A stretch of 46,890 nucleotides of DNA from Euplotes aediculatus (GCA_030463445.1 JAQGFW010000997.1:1-46890), one strand, 5' to 3'; numbered from the stretch's first letter, positions 9,443 to 18,538 are shown. Notes: generated by a model not told the origin, from the sequence alone. Numbers and translations: made by a program.

Positions 9443-10279
9443 CTATTTACAATCAATAAATTGGTAACCTTCGAGACGGGCCTGTTTTATTCCATTGGCA
9501 TTGGTTGTTACGACATTATTTTTTAGAGCAACCCCTTTTTTATCGTAAGTATAGTTCATTTCGATTAGGTTTACTTCATTTTTTTCGTCATAAACTTTCA
9601 TCGAAATTGGATTGTTTTTGCTTAGATAACCGAAATAACTGTTATTTAAACCCAGGAAACCAAGTGCAAACATATTGTAGTCATTCGGATAAAAATTTAG
9701 CTTATCGTCATAAGTTACACCCTCAAAAACCATAACTTCTTTGTCTCCATTGGTACGTGAATAAACCCTTGTGAGGTTATCACCTGTATATTCCATTCGA
9801 TATAAAACTTGAATTTTTTCACCAAAAATATCAAAATCACAAGTCGCTCTAACCAATTTTTCGCCTTCGTAGGCTAAAGAATTGTTCAAGAATTCATAGC
9901 CTTGCACCATCGCTTTGGTTCTCATAACTCGGCTGCCTGTTTCGTCGTAAGTATAATTGATGGTATAGCTTTCACCCGCAATCGGCGTTCTGAAATCCAT
10001 CTTGTCGATTTTACCTTTTGTATTATAGGTAAATGAAATTGTAGCCTTGTCAACGATATTTGTAATTTTTGTCAATTTTTTATTAGCATCGTACTCAAAA
10101 GTACTTTTTACGGCATCTTTATCATCGGTTATGCTTTTGAGATTACACTTGGTTTTGAGACCCGTATTGGCATTTGTGCCGAATGGGTCGGGTGTAATTT
10201 CTTCTTTTGAACTTTTTTTACAAGAAATGACAAAAGTCAAAACACTGAATATCAATAACTTGAGGAGATTCTTCTTCAT
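9443..10279 (-). CDS. Lipoprotein with YD-repeat-like beta strands, function unknown
   Basis: This 278-residue lipoprotein has a signal peptide MKKNLLKLLIFSVLTFVISC, with Cys20 as the acylation site. The mature part has repeated short units such as FEYDANKKLTKI, FTYNTKGKIDKM, YTYDETGSRVM and YTYDKKGVALKN. These resemble RHS/YD-type repeats found in many Bacteroidota surface lipoproteins. The start at 10279 is preferred over an ATG 24 nt upstream because the signal peptide begins there. The gene is downstream of, and on the same strand as, the outer-membrane barrel gene (gap 69 nt), so co-transcription is possible. Molecular function is unknown. Confidence 0.7.
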   Translation of the reverse strand: MKKNLLKLLIFSVLTFVISCKKSSKEEITPDPFGTNANTGLKTKCNLKSITDDKDAVKSTFEYDANKKLTKITNIVDKATISFTYNTKGKIDKMDFRTPIAGESYTINYTYDETGSRVMRTKAMVQGYEFLNNSLAYEGEKLVRATCDFDIFGEKIQVLYRMEYTGDNLTRVYSRTNGDKEVMVFEGVTYDDKLNFYPNDYNMFALGFLGLNNSYFGYLSKNNPISMKVYDEKNEVNLIEMNYTYDKKGVALKNNVVTTNANGIKQARLEGYQFIDCK

Positions 10280-10348
10280 AGATTCACTTAAATTGCTCCT
10301 CAAATTACAGCAAAAATTGTACCGAAAAATAAGAATTCCTGAATTTAC

Positions 10349-12736
10349 CTACTGCTTATCGGCATTTTCGATATTAAACATATTGGTAGATTCTTCTTTT
10401 TTACGCAGCCCAAAGTTGTATCTGATATTGAAACCAAATCTGCGGGTATCGGCTACACGACGACCCGTTGCCGAAATCGAACCTTGATTTATCGTAAATC
10501 GGTTGTTATTGGTAAAGAAAATATCATTGGCATTGAGCGTAACGAGCAATTTTCGGTCTAAGAAATTACGATTGATGCTGAAATTTACGCTTCCGAAATC
10601 GCTTAATTCATAGAATTGCAATTGCCCTTTCAGACGATAAAATCCATTGAGTGAGACCGTAGAGCGTTTGTCTATTTTGAGCTGTTGAAGCATGAAGAAT
10701 GTCCAGCTTCCACGGCTAAAAGTCAGCGTGCTATTTTCGTAGCGACCGTTGTAATCATTGTGATTGTACTGCGAACTAACTACAAAAAAGTACTTTTTGC
10801 CAGGTGGAATCGCCCCAATTAGTTTGAAATATGTTTCACGATTTTGCCCCAAGTTATCATAAGTACGATACGCAACGCTCGGGTTGCGTGGGTCTTGATA
10901 AATCACATTCGTAAAAATATCTTCGGTATAATTTCGACCAACGGCAAAAATTGGCATATCGTTGAAGCTGATATTTGCCTCGATATTTTGGGTGAATTGT
11001 GGCCGAAGGGTCGGATTGCCGGATTCGTATAAATATTGGTCGATGAATCGTGGCGATGGATTGAGGTATTCGTAAACGGGACGGGTAATGGTACGGCGAT
11101 AAATCAAGAAAGCTCGCAACTGAAAACTGGCTATTTTGATAACGGGTCGGCTCAAATAAACGTACGGAAAAAAATCGGTACGATTGATACTAAAAGTTGT
11201 ATCTCTCGGGATTCGCTGATGCCCCCTCATGTTGGTATTTTCCATGCGAGTTCCAAACTTCAAAACAAACGAACTGATTGATTTTGAGGCTTGTATGTAT
11301 GCAGCATTGATATTTTCACGGTAATCGTAGGCGTTGGTTCGACCCACATCTACGATGGTGCTATTGTTGGCATTTAAGAAGTAATCAGTCGAGTTATTGA
11401 AATTCAAAATCGAGGTTTTCAGACCCGTCTCAAAGGTTAATTTATGCGGAAACTGGTATTTTAAATCAATCATCACCGCCAATAAATTCCGTCGGTTTTC
11501 AATATCACCGTATCCACCCACCGACTGGCGAGCAGGTTTTGTGAATTGTGTTTCGAAATTTTGGTCGATGTTACTACCAATCAAGCTATACGAAATATCG
11601 GTAGTGAACTCGGAGCCAAGCGTATCAATTTTATATTTTGTGGCAATTCCTTGGCTAAAATTATAGCCTTTTGTATCGTTTTGTAGAAGATTTAGGTTAT
11701 CGGACAATATCGAATTATTGCTCAATCTAAGAATCTGGCTTTGGTTTTCGGCATCGCTATTGGTGAGGTTATAACTCCCCCGACCATCTACATTCAGCTC
11801 CCATTTTTTTGATAATTCAAAACCTAATCCATAACCAGCATAAAGCCCTTCGCCGGGGAATTTGGTGTAAGCATTTTGCGAAAGCACTGAATCGGACGAG
11901 AGTTTTCGAGTTGTTTCGAGTCTTTCATAAGAGTTGCGGCGGCTGTAATTGAGGTTAAAATAGCTGGTTCGGTTGCCGTTGCTGTTGTTGAGGTTCATTC
12001 CGATAAACTGATTGCCGAAACGTCCTTGATTCATACCCGCATTGACGCTACCTGTCAGACCAATTTTTACTCCTTTTTTTAGAATCACGTTGACGATTCC
12101 GCCCGAACCACTGGCATCGTATTTGGCAGAAGGTGTACGAAGAATCTCGATTTTTTCGATGCTATTTGGGGGCAAACTTTTCAGAATCGACGCAATATCG
12201 GCAGTACTCATTTTTTGTTCACGACCATTGATAAATATGGCGGCGGGAGTCGAATTATTGAGGTAAATATTACCGTCTTGGTCCATAAAAACGCCCGGAA
12301 TCTTTTCCATGATTTCGTAAGCACTCGTGCTGGTATTGGCAATTGGCTCGGGGTCCACAATGGTTTTATCGTCTTCTTGCGTCATCAGTGGTTTGCTTGC
12401 CACGACCGTAACACCCGCCAAAGCATTGGCATCGGCAGACATGATAAATTCAAAATAAATCTGATTTGGCTTTACATTGATACCTTTTTCGAGGGTTTTG
12501 AATCCAATTGAACTTGCCCGAATGATGTATTGAGTTGGCAAAACCGAAAACTTCACGACTCCAGCCGTGTCGGCAGTATTATAAAGGACTTTGGTCGAAT
12601 CAGACCTATTGATTAGCTTTACAGTAGCCCCTATGATGGGCTGCTTGTTGGCTTCGGTTAGCTTGATGGTGATGTTGGTTTTTTGGGCGGATAATTTTAG
12701 TGCAGTGAGTAAAAATAGGAGTAATGCTTTTTTCAT
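10349..12736 (-). CDS. TonB-dependent-receptor-like outer-membrane beta-barrel protein
   Basis: The protein has 795 residues. A signal peptide (MKKALLLFLLTALKLSAQ) is followed by a carboxypeptidase-regulatory-like Ig domain (about 22-105, KQPIIGATVKLINR). Next comes a plug-like domain (about 135-220, TSAYEIMEKIPGVFMDQDGN, INGREQKMS, ILRTPSAKYDASGSGGIVNV). A long barrel of alternating aromatic strands then runs to the end (FGFNIRYNFGLR near the C-terminus). This is the outer-membrane beta-barrel family widespread in Bacteroidota and related to TonB-dependent receptors. The substrate cannot be predicted: no SusD partner is adjacent, so a polysaccharide-utilisation locus is unlikely. Confidence 0.85.
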   Translation of the reverse strand: MKKALLLFLLTALKLSAQKTNITIKLTEANKQPIIGATVKLINRSDSTKVLYNTADTAGVVKFSVLPTQYIIRASSIGFKTLEKGINVKPNQIYFEFIMSADANALAGVTVVASKPLMTQEDDKTIVDPEPIANTSTSAYEIMEKIPGVFMDQDGNIYLNNSTPAAIFINGREQKMSTADIASILKSLPPNSIEKIEILRTPSAKYDASGSGGIVNVILKKGVKIGLTGSVNAGMNQGRFGNQFIGMNLNNSNGNRTSYFNLNYSRRNSYERLETTRKLSSDSVLSQNAYTKFPGEGLYAGYGLGFELSKKWELNVDGRGSYNLTNSDAENQSQILRLSNNSILSDNLNLLQNDTKGYNFSQGIATKYKIDTLGSEFTTDISYSLIGSNIDQNFETQFTKPARQSVGGYGDIENRRNLLAVMIDLKYQFPHKLTFETGLKTSILNFNNSTDYFLNANNSTIVDVGRTNAYDYRENINAAYIQASKSISSFVLKFGTRMENTNMRGHQRIPRDTTFSINRTDFFPYVYLSRPVIKIASFQLRAFLIYRRTITRPVYEYLNPSPRFIDQYLYESGNPTLRPQFTQNIEANISFNDMPIFAVGRNYTEDIFTNVIYQDPRNPSVAYRTYDNLGQNRETYFKLIGAIPPGKKYFFVVSSQYNHNDYNGRYENSTLTFSRGSWTFFMLQQLKIDKRSTVSLNGFYRLKGQLQFYELSDFGSVNFSINRNFLDRKLLVTLNANDIFFTNNNRFTINQGSISATGRRVADTRRFGFNIRYNFGLRKKEESTNMFNIENADKQ

Positions 12737-12765
12737 ACTTAGTGTTTATTGTGAAGATGCTTTTT

Positions 12766-12773
12766 CAAATATA
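12766..12773 (-). promoter_or_regulatory. Candidate -7 element of the outer-membrane barrel gene
   Basis: On the minus strand this reads TATATTTG, an exact TAnnTTTG match, 29 nt before the ATG of the barrel gene. No clear -33 TTTG accompanies it. Confidence 0.3.
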
Positions 12774-12829
12774 AGGGTTGCATGGTTGAAGATTGTACTA
12801 CTTTAGCTTTTTTAACATTCTGATAAATA

Positions 12830-12859
12830 GTTTTGGCACGATTTGCACCGTACCAAAAC
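12830..12859 (-). terminator. Hairpin terminator after the ATPase/TPR gene
   Basis: An 11-bp stem (12830-12840 with 12849-12859) contains one G-U wobble when read from the minus strand. It begins 1 nt after the stop codon of the gene ending at 12861 and is followed by T-rich sequence on that strand. Confidence 0.55.
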
Positions 12860-12860
12860 A

Positions 12861-15416
12861 TTATTTGATGTATTTCTGCATGATTTCTATGATTTTTTTG
12901 GCTGGTTCACGTACCTCAATGGCTTTGCTGTTGAGATAGCCCTCTTGGTCTTTTTCGTTGAGGGCTTTGATAGCCACATAGTAAGGAGCCAAGATAACAT
13001 CATAACCTTTTGATTCTAAAATCTCTAAAAGCCAACTGCCATATCCTAATTTGATTACCACGCCACCAAAACGATACCAGTCGTCCTGAGTATTAAATGG
13101 TAATTCGTTTTTAAGAAAATTAATTGCTTGTTCAAAACTTTCTTTGGCAATGCCTTCATTTTTTTCATACAAATCAAAGAGTGCTTTATGTAACCAATAA
13201 CAATCTTCTAAATCATTTACAATTGATAACTTGTTAAAAAAGACTTTAGCTTTTGGTAAATCATCAAATAGGTCTCTGTAAAGGGATACTAAGTTATATT
13301 TTGGGTAAGCAAAATCATCATCCAATTCAATGGCTTTTAAATAAGCATTCTCTGCTTGAAGATAATTTTGTGAATGCTCTTGGTATAAAATTCCTAATCC
13401 ATTCCATGGTATTGCATCGTATTTATCCAATTTTATTGCATTTAAGTAAGCCTTCTCTGCATCATCATATCTTTGAAGACAAAACTGATATAAATTTCCT
13501 AATCCGTTCCAAGCAAATGAATTGTCCTCAATTTGAAGTGCTTTTTGATATGCTTCTTCTGCTTTCTCACTATCTTCTAAATGGTCTTGATATAGATTCC
13601 CTAACCCATTCCATGGTTGCCAATATTTACTGTCTAATTCTATGGCTCTTTTGTACGCCTTCTCAGATTCTAAATATCTATTATTGTAGTATTGGTATAT
13701 ATTTCCTAAACCGTTCCAGGGAACTGCATCATTTTTATTAAATTTTATTGCTTGTAAATATGCTTTTTCAGCCCTGTCATATTGTTGTTTATCCTGGTAC
13801 AGGTTTCCTAAATTATTCCAAATGAATGGAGATTTTTTATCTAAACTAATTGCCATTAAATATGCCTTTTCCGAATCTTCATATTTTTTTAATCTTTGAT
13901 AGATATAACCTAAATTATTCCACTGCCATGCTACTTTTGGGTTAATTTTAATGGCATCTAAAAGTTGCTTTTCTTCATTTCTTATATCTTCGAACATCGG
14001 TTCCTCTGCCATTCCAAACTGTTTCAAAATCTCAGGGTTATCTTTGGCAAATTCTCTTAGTTCTTTATAGCTTTTATTTTTAAGCTGTTCTTTTAATTTT
14101 TTGTCTTTTATAACTTCTGCCATCGCCAAATTGTAAGTAATATGGTCGAGGCTATTAGCTTGCAAACCAAGGCGGTTTTGGGCGATTTTCGAGAGATTTT
14201 CGCCATAGAATGACTCTAAAAATTTCGATAAACACAAAATCTCTTTCTTTTGGCGGCGGCTACTGCGTCGCATCAAAAACCAAATATTAAAAAATCGTTC
14301 ACTAATCGAATACGCCGAACCTTTGGCTTTATAAGCATCTGATTTCTCTATCCAGCCCACCTCTACCAAACGTTTGAGTTGGGGCGAGAGTGTACCGTTT
14401 TCTATACGTGTTTCGTTGCGAAGTTGCTCTAAATTGATAGGGTCCCAGTGCAATGCAATCACATCCACAATCTTTTGGTTTTGAGCCGATAACTCTTCAA
14501 AACGAGCTTTGTAAAGGGGAGTTATTTCATCTAAAAGAGCCTCTAAATCATCGTTTATCTCTTTTGAGAAGCCTCGTACTATCAATTTGAAAAGCATCAC
14601 CGCTGTACGTGGGTTGCCACCCGTAAGTTGGTGAATGGTTTTTAGCCTTGCTATTTCCTCTTGAATTGTAGGAAGTAGTTCTTCGGCATTGGTCAAAATC
14701 GCTAATTGTTTCAAAATCTCAACTAATTCCTCAAAAGATAGCTTTGGTAAATAGTGCATCTGAAACGCATCGTAGAATGGAGCTCCGTAGGCATGTGTAT
14801 CTTCTATGCTTATGGCACTTGCTCCAACTAATATCGGGGCGTTATTTTGCATCAAAATAGAGCGTAATGTGTGTTGTTCGGCTTTTGAGATTCGGTCGAA
14901 AACCAAATTGAGGTTATCAATCAATAAAACGGGTCGTCGGTCAATTTCGGCGGCTACCTTCATCATATACTGGTAGGCAACTTTCGCCAATTCTTCAACA
15001 TTCTTTATTGTGCCGAGTTCTCTTACTTTGGCATCAATTTCGTTTACTACTTTTTCTTGATTTTCAACTTGCAACGTATCTGCCATCGAATCGAGGCTAT
15101 TGAGCCACAACTCAGCAAGATTTGATAAATTATACTGTTCTTCGGGATAAAGCAATGGTATAAAGTGCTTATATTCAGCGTTTTTGCGTATCTCAACTTC
15201 AATCCTTTTGAGTAGGGTAGTCTTGCCCATTCCTCTTTGGGCAATGATAAGATGGTGTTGCGGAATGCTATTTTTACCCTCACTTTTGATTTTATTCATC
15301 AAAAACTGAAAAACCTTTTGGCGAACAATAAAGAGTTTTTCCATAACCTCATCGCTCACTCTTTGCGGATTATAAAGCCCAATTTGGCTCAATGATATTG
15401 TATCTTGTTGTTTCAT
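12861..15416 (-). CDS. AAA/STAND-type ATPase with winged helix and C-terminal TPR array
   Basis: This 851-residue multidomain protein has no export signal. The P-loop domain has Walker A AQRGMGKTT (60-68), Walker B RPVLLIDN (161-168), a sensor-like NAPILVGAS and a TGGNPRT motif seen in STAND/MalT-like ATPases. A winged-helix-like segment follows (LSPQLKRLVEVGWIEKS). The C-terminal part holds about seven tetratricopeptide units with a nearly invariant WNGLGNLYQ core and a 34-39 residue period, then a helical tail. TPRs usually bind partner proteins. The start codon overlaps the stop of the upstream ATPase gene by one base (TAATG), so the two are translationally coupled and probably work together. 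The biological role is unknown; a switch or defence-type ATPase is a reasonable guess only. Confidence 0.8.
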   Translation of the reverse strand: MKQQDTISLSQIGLYNPQRVSDEVMEKLFIVRQKVFQFLMNKIKSEGKNSIPQHHLIIAQRGMGKTTLLKRIEVEIRKNAEYKHFIPLLYPEEQYNLSNLAELWLNSLDSMADTLQVENQEKVVNEIDAKVRELGTIKNVEELAKVAYQYMMKVAAEIDRRPVLLIDNLNLVFDRISKAEQHTLRSILMQNNAPILVGASAISIEDTHAYGAPFYDAFQMHYLPKLSFEELVEILKQLAILTNAEELLPTIQEEIARLKTIHQLTGGNPRTAVMLFKLIVRGFSKEINDDLEALLDEITPLYKARFEELSAQNQKIVDVIALHWDPINLEQLRNETRIENGTLSPQLKRLVEVGWIEKSDAYKAKGSAYSISERFFNIWFLMRRSSRRQKKEILCLSKFLESFYGENLSKIAQNRLGLQANSLDHITYNLAMAEVIKDKKLKEQLKNKSYKELREFAKDNPEILKQFGMAEEPMFEDIRNEEKQLLDAIKINPKVAWQWNNLGYIYQRLKKYEDSEKAYLMAISLDKKSPFIWNNLGNLYQDKQQYDRAEKAYLQAIKFNKNDAVPWNGLGNIYQYYNNRYLESEKAYKRAIELDSKYWQPWNGLGNLYQDHLEDSEKAEEAYQKALQIEDNSFAWNGLGNLYQFCLQRYDDAEKAYLNAIKLDKYDAIPWNGLGILYQEHSQNYLQAENAYLKAIELDDDFAYPKYNLVSLYRDLFDDLPKAKVFFNKLSIVNDLEDCYWLHKALFDLYEKNEGIAKESFEQAINFLKNELPFNTQDDWYRFGGVVIKLGYGSWLLEILESKGYDVILAPYYVAIKALNEKDQEGYLNSKAIEVREPAKKIIEIMQKYIK

Positions 15417-16582
15417 TATTTGACAAATCTATTGTACCAAAAATCTCTTATCAGTGGTGAGCGGAATAAATATTTAGCTTTATCTTCTACTAAATACCCA
15501 TCATTGATGAGCATGTATAGTAGTTTGCCAACTATTTCCTCAGTTTTTTCAGGGTCATTTACTCTATTATTTAGTAGCGAAATCAGTATTTCTCGGGTTG
15601 CTCCTTTTGGGGTCTTTGAGAGGTTTGTTAGCAGTATTCGAGCGTATATTTCTAAACTGTGATAGTCTTTTAGGCGTTCTTCCCACGTGTTCAAATGTTT
15701 TTCTTCGATGAGTAATTTATAGGCTTTGTCTAAGGTCTTTTCGTTTAATTCTTCTTCATTTACCTGAACTAAGTAATTGAATTTGAAATGAATGATTTGA
15801 AGAAAATAGGGTAAATTCCAACCAATTTTTTTGAGCATTTTATTGATAATCTCTTTATTTGTTGGCAAACCATCGCTCTTTGCTAATTCAGTCAATAAAC
15901 CTATACTTGTTGGGTCGTTAAATGCCCCAAGTTCATAGGGTTCTATATCATTAAATGTATAACTCAATCCATGCTGATTTGTAAAATTGTCTATACCAAT
16001 AGAGCTACAAAATATCCATCTTATTTTAGTGCCACTGACCTGCCTAAAGCTTCTAAGCCAATTCAAAAAGAATTTTACATTTTGGAGTCCATTATCTTTG
16101 TCTTCGAGAAAACTATTCAGCAAGATAGTCACCTCGTCTATCATTATTAGTGTATTCTCTTGATGGTCAACGAGTTGTTTTAGTTTTTCGTAGATGTCAG
16201 CTTTTTTGCTTTGCCATTCAAGCGTTGCTTTTGCTCCTTCGTATTCAAATGTAGGTTTTATACTTGTCAGGATTTGCTCAACGCTTTCTTTTGATTTAGT
16301 TTTTACTTTTGCCCACCAAGTTTGGTTCTGAATTTTTTCGATGAATAATGCTACGAAACCCGCCTCAGATTTGATTTCTTCGAGATTTATCTCGAAAGTA
16401 TTCCAATTTTCGTCCTTTGCTTTCGATAGTAGTTTTTTGCCAAACGAAGATTTTCCAACTCTTCGTGGAGCTGCCAATATGATAGAGTTTCCTTTTTTTA
16501 TGTGCTTCCAAGCAAATTCGAGTTCTTTTTCTCTACCATAAAAATTTTCTCCTTCGACTGGGGAACCGGTTTTATTTTCCAT
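15416..16582 (-). CDS. P-loop ATPase of the archaeal-ATPase/AAA-like family
   Basis: A 388-residue ATPase with Walker A APRRVGKSS (38-46) after the family's usual FYGREKELE entry motif, and Walker B LIMIDEVTILL. A winged-helix-like C-terminal region ends in SPLIRDFWYNRFVK, as in the archaeal-type ATPase_2/AAA-like group often found in Bacteroidota. An in-frame ATG lies 51 nt upstream, but 16582 is preferred: the family's sequence begins there, and the best promoter match (16605-16634) lies so that the longer form would start between its elements. The gene is first in a two-gene operon with the ATPase/TPR gene, one-base TAATG overlap. Its control region carries repeated TTGTATATATT motifs, suggesting tight or self regulation. 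Function is unknown. Confidence 0.8.
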   Translation of the reverse strand: MENKTGSPVEGENFYGREKELEFAWKHIKKGNSIILAAPRRVGKSSFGKKLLSKAKDENWNTFEINLEEIKSEAGFVALFIEKIQNQTWWAKVKTKSKESVEQILTSIKPTFEYEGAKATLEWQSKKADIYEKLKQLVDHQENTLIMIDEVTILLNSFLEDKDNGLQNVKFFLNWLRSFRQVSGTKIRWIFCSSIGIDNFTNQHGLSYTFNDIEPYELGAFNDPTSIGLLTELAKSDGLPTNKEIINKMLKKIGWNLPYFLQIIHFKFNYLVQVNEEELNEKTLDKAYKLLIEEKHLNTWEERLKDYHSLEIYARILLTNLSKTPKGATREILISLLNNRVNDPEKTEEIVGKLLYMLINDGYLVEDKAKYLFRSPLIRDFWYNRFVK

Positions 16583-16588
16583 AAGTTG

Positions 16589-16646
16589 TTGTATATATTC
16601 TCTGCAAATATATACAAATTTGTATATATTCAAAATTGTATATATT
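16589..16646. promoter_or_regulatory. Operator cluster: perfect 24-bp palindrome plus two extra half-sites
   Basis: Positions 16607-16630 are a perfect 24-bp palindrome made of two inverted copies of TTGTATATATT. Further direct copies of the same 11-mer lie at 16589-16599 and 16636-16646. That makes four copies within 58 bp, covering the shared upstream region of the divergent ATPase operon and rluF-like gene. The arrangement is what a dimeric DNA-binding protein would recognise. Which protein binds is unknown. Confidence 0.7.
16605..16634 (-). promoter_or_regulatory. Promoter of the ATPase pair, embedded in the palindrome
   Basis: On the minus strand TTTG (16634-16631) is followed after 18 nt by TATATTTG (16612-16605), an exact TAnnTTTG. 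The 18-bp spacer lies wholly inside the 24-bp palindrome, so a protein bound there would block the polymerase. The ATG is at 16582. Confidence 0.6.
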
Positions 16647-16672
16647 GTTTCTGAAAATAATTTTTAATTTTG
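16645..16672 (+). promoter_or_regulatory. Candidate promoter of the rluF-like gene
   Basis: TTG at 16645-16647, 17 nt, then TAATTTTG at 16665-16672 (exact TAnnTTTG), 20 nt before the ATG at 16693. Its -33 element touches the half-site at 16636-16646, so both divergent promoters could answer to one regulator. Confidence 0.5.
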
Positions 16673-16692
16673 TAAAAACATTGTCTTTATTT

Positions 16693-17370
16693 ATGTCTTT
16701 CCGAAACCGGCTACAATATTTTCTCGTCAAACGCCTGCAAATATCAAATAAGGTTGCGGTGGAGTTAATAATTCAGAAAAAGGTATTGGTAAATGGCGAA
16801 TTTGTTGGTAACAATCTTGATTTAAAACCCGAAGATGAAGTAATTTATGAAGGTCAGGTTTTACAAGAAGGACGACATTTTGAGTACATTGCTTATTATA
16901 AACCGAGAGGAATCGAAACTACATTTAATACCGAAATTGCCGATAATTTAAAGCAAATTCTTCCATTTGCAGATGATGTTTTCCCGATTGGGCGGCTCGA
17001 TAAAGAATCCGAAGGACTTTTACTTCTGACTAATGACGGACGGCTCTACGATAAAATCTTGAGACACGAGAACAAAACCGAAAAAGAGTATTTTGTAACG
17101 GTTGGCAAGCCGATTGATGATGATTTTGTTGAAAAAATGTCGAGCGGAATCAAAATTATGGGGCGATTAACGCTTCCTTGCGAAGTCGTAAAAATTGATG
17201 ATTTTACTTTTAAAATTACGCTAATTCAGGGACTAAACCGCCAGATTAGGCGAATGTGCTATAAACTGAACTACGAAGTAACTCGCTTGGTCAGAATCCG
17301 AATCGGGGATGTTGAGTTGGGCGAGTTACGGGTGGGTGAATGGCGTATATTTAATCCTAAATCCGTATAA
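16693..17370 (+). CDS. rluF: RsuA/RluB/E/F-family pseudouridine synthase (RluF-like)
   Basis: This 225-residue enzyme isomerises a specific uridine to pseudouridine in rRNA. An N-terminal S4 RNA-binding domain (about 1-60, LQYFLVKRLQISNKVA) precedes the catalytic domain. That domain has PIGRLDKESEGLLLLTNDG, where Asp103 is the catalytic nucleophile, and NRQIRRMC near the C-terminus, typical of the RsuA branch. The ATG at 16693 is preferred to one 57 nt upstream, because the S4 domain begins there and the promoter-like TAATTTTG lies between. The assignment to RluF rather than RluB or RsuA is tentative. The 3' end overlaps the convergent membrane-protein gene by 14 nt. Confidence 0.88.
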   Translation: MSFRNRLQYFLVKRLQISNKVAVELIIQKKVLVNGEFVGNNLDLKPEDEVIYEGQVLQEGRHFEYIAYYKPRGIETTFNTEIADNLKQILPFADDVFPIGRLDKESEGLLLLTNDGRLYDKILRHENKTEKEYFVTVGKPIDDDFVEKMSSGIKIMGRLTLPCEVVKIDDFTFKITLIQGLNRQIRRMCYKLNYEVTRLVRIRIGDVELGELRVGEWRIFNPKSV

Positions 17371-18538
17371 AAATCTTACGTTTATACATCCAATTCAGGA
17401 TTAACCATTCAAAAAATAAAATCAGTCCTCCGTGTACAAGAGTTCGATAAGCTGAACCTAAAACAGTATCGTAATTTTCTCCGAGGTGAGTATGCAATGC
17501 ACTCGAAATATAGCTATCGACAGTGTGGGCAATTACGTAAGCAGCAATAGAATTCATACCAATAACCATAAGCCAATAAGCCCATTTTTGTTGTTGTTTT
17601 ATGTCGATGATATAATAAAAAAATGCCATCAGTAAAAAGCACCATCCGCCACTAAAAATCACCCAAGTAGGTGTCCAGATTCGTTTTACGTTTGGGCAAA
17701 TTTCTAAATAATTGATGATGAATCCGAGGATGATTCCGCCGATTCCGTAAATCAAAAAAGTTTTAATTTTTTCGTTCTGAGATTTGTCTGAGATAAGGAT
17801 TTTACCTGCAAATAATCCTAAAATCATTGTTGCGAGGGTCGGGATAAAACTCAATGTGGCGTATCCGCCACTATTGGCAATGAATGGCTTTTCTCTCGGA
17901 AAAAGATTCAGAAACCAAGTATCAAAAGCCCAAGCGATGTTGCTGTTTTTGTTCCAATGAGCCGCAAAGCCATTCTGGAGATGTCCCCAATCTTTGGCGA
18001 CTTTGACGGATTCGTAATCAAAATTTGCAGGTGGAAGTGGATAAATGGCAAAAGCCACCCAATATCCAATAACAATCACCAGAAATGCAATTAGCTGAAC
18101 TCTGAAAGTTTGGAATCCTAAGATGAATAAAAACGTATAACCCAAACCGATTTGGCTGAGTGTATCTTCAAAAGTAAAATAGGTCATCGACCTGCCTTGT
18201 GAGCGAAGGAAGATTCCGAGAACAATTAATATCAATGAACGCCAAGCCGAATGACGCACCAATTTACCGAAAGGCTCTCCTCTTGCCTTACGATTTAGGA
18301 TAGAATACGGTAAAACCACACCCACCAGAAACGAAAACGAAGGCTGAATGAGGTCGTGGAGTGAGCAGCCAATCCACTCAACGTGGTCTTGGTTGAAAGC
18401 TAAAAACTGCCAAAATGAGCTTTCGGGTAGAGCGTCTGAAACGCTCTGAAAATGTAGGATTTCGGCCATCATCAGGAGCATTACAAAGCCCCGATAGACA
18501 TCGGCCGAGGTAAGGCGAATCGCTTGAGTTTTTTGCAT
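17357..18538 (-). CDS. Multi-pass membrane acyltransferase-like protein (DUF5009/HGSNAT-like)
   Basis: The protein has 393 residues and about ten predicted membrane helices. It starts with LTSADVYRGFVMLLMMAEI, the first helix of the heparan-alpha-glucosaminide N-acetyltransferase/DUF5009/DUF1624 group. IQPSFSFLVGVVLPYSI is the second conserved helix, and PTWVIFSGGWCFLLMAFFYYIID and VIGMNSIAAYVIAHT are further family-like segments. These proteins are thought to transfer acyl groups across the membrane to sugars; the substrate here is unknown. The gene lies 85 nt downstream of the S9 peptidase gene on the same strand, separated by an inverted repeat, and overlaps the convergent rluF-like gene by 14 nt. 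Confidence 0.75.
   Translation of the reverse strand: MQKTQAIRLTSADVYRGFVMLLMMAEILHFQSVSDALPESSFWQFLAFNQDHVEWIGCSLHDLIQPSFSFLVGVVLPYSILNRKARGEPFGKLVRHSAWRSLILIVLGIFLRSQGRSMTYFTFEDTLSQIGLGYTFLFILGFQTFRVQLIAFLVIVIGYWVAFAIYPLPPANFDYESVKVAKDWGHLQNGFAAHWNKNSNIAWAFDTWFLNLFPREKPFIANSGGYATLSFIPTLATMILGLFAGKILISDKSQNEKIKTFLIYGIGGIILGFIINYLEICPNVKRIWTPTWVIFSGGWCFLLMAFFYYIIDIKQQQKWAYWLMVIGMNSIAAYVIAHTVDSYISSALHTHLGENYDTVLGSAYRTLVHGGLILFFEWLILNWMYKRKIFIRI

Noticed and set aside
13253-13741. Plus-strand 162-codon open frame
   Set aside because: It is antisense to the TPR array and is open only because the TPR units repeat; its composition is His/Leu/Ser-rich noise.
12861-16582. Toxin-antitoxin reading of the ATPase pair
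   Set aside because: Both proteins are large multidomain ATPases without a toxin fold; the coupling and operator resemble toxin-antitoxin loci only in regulation.
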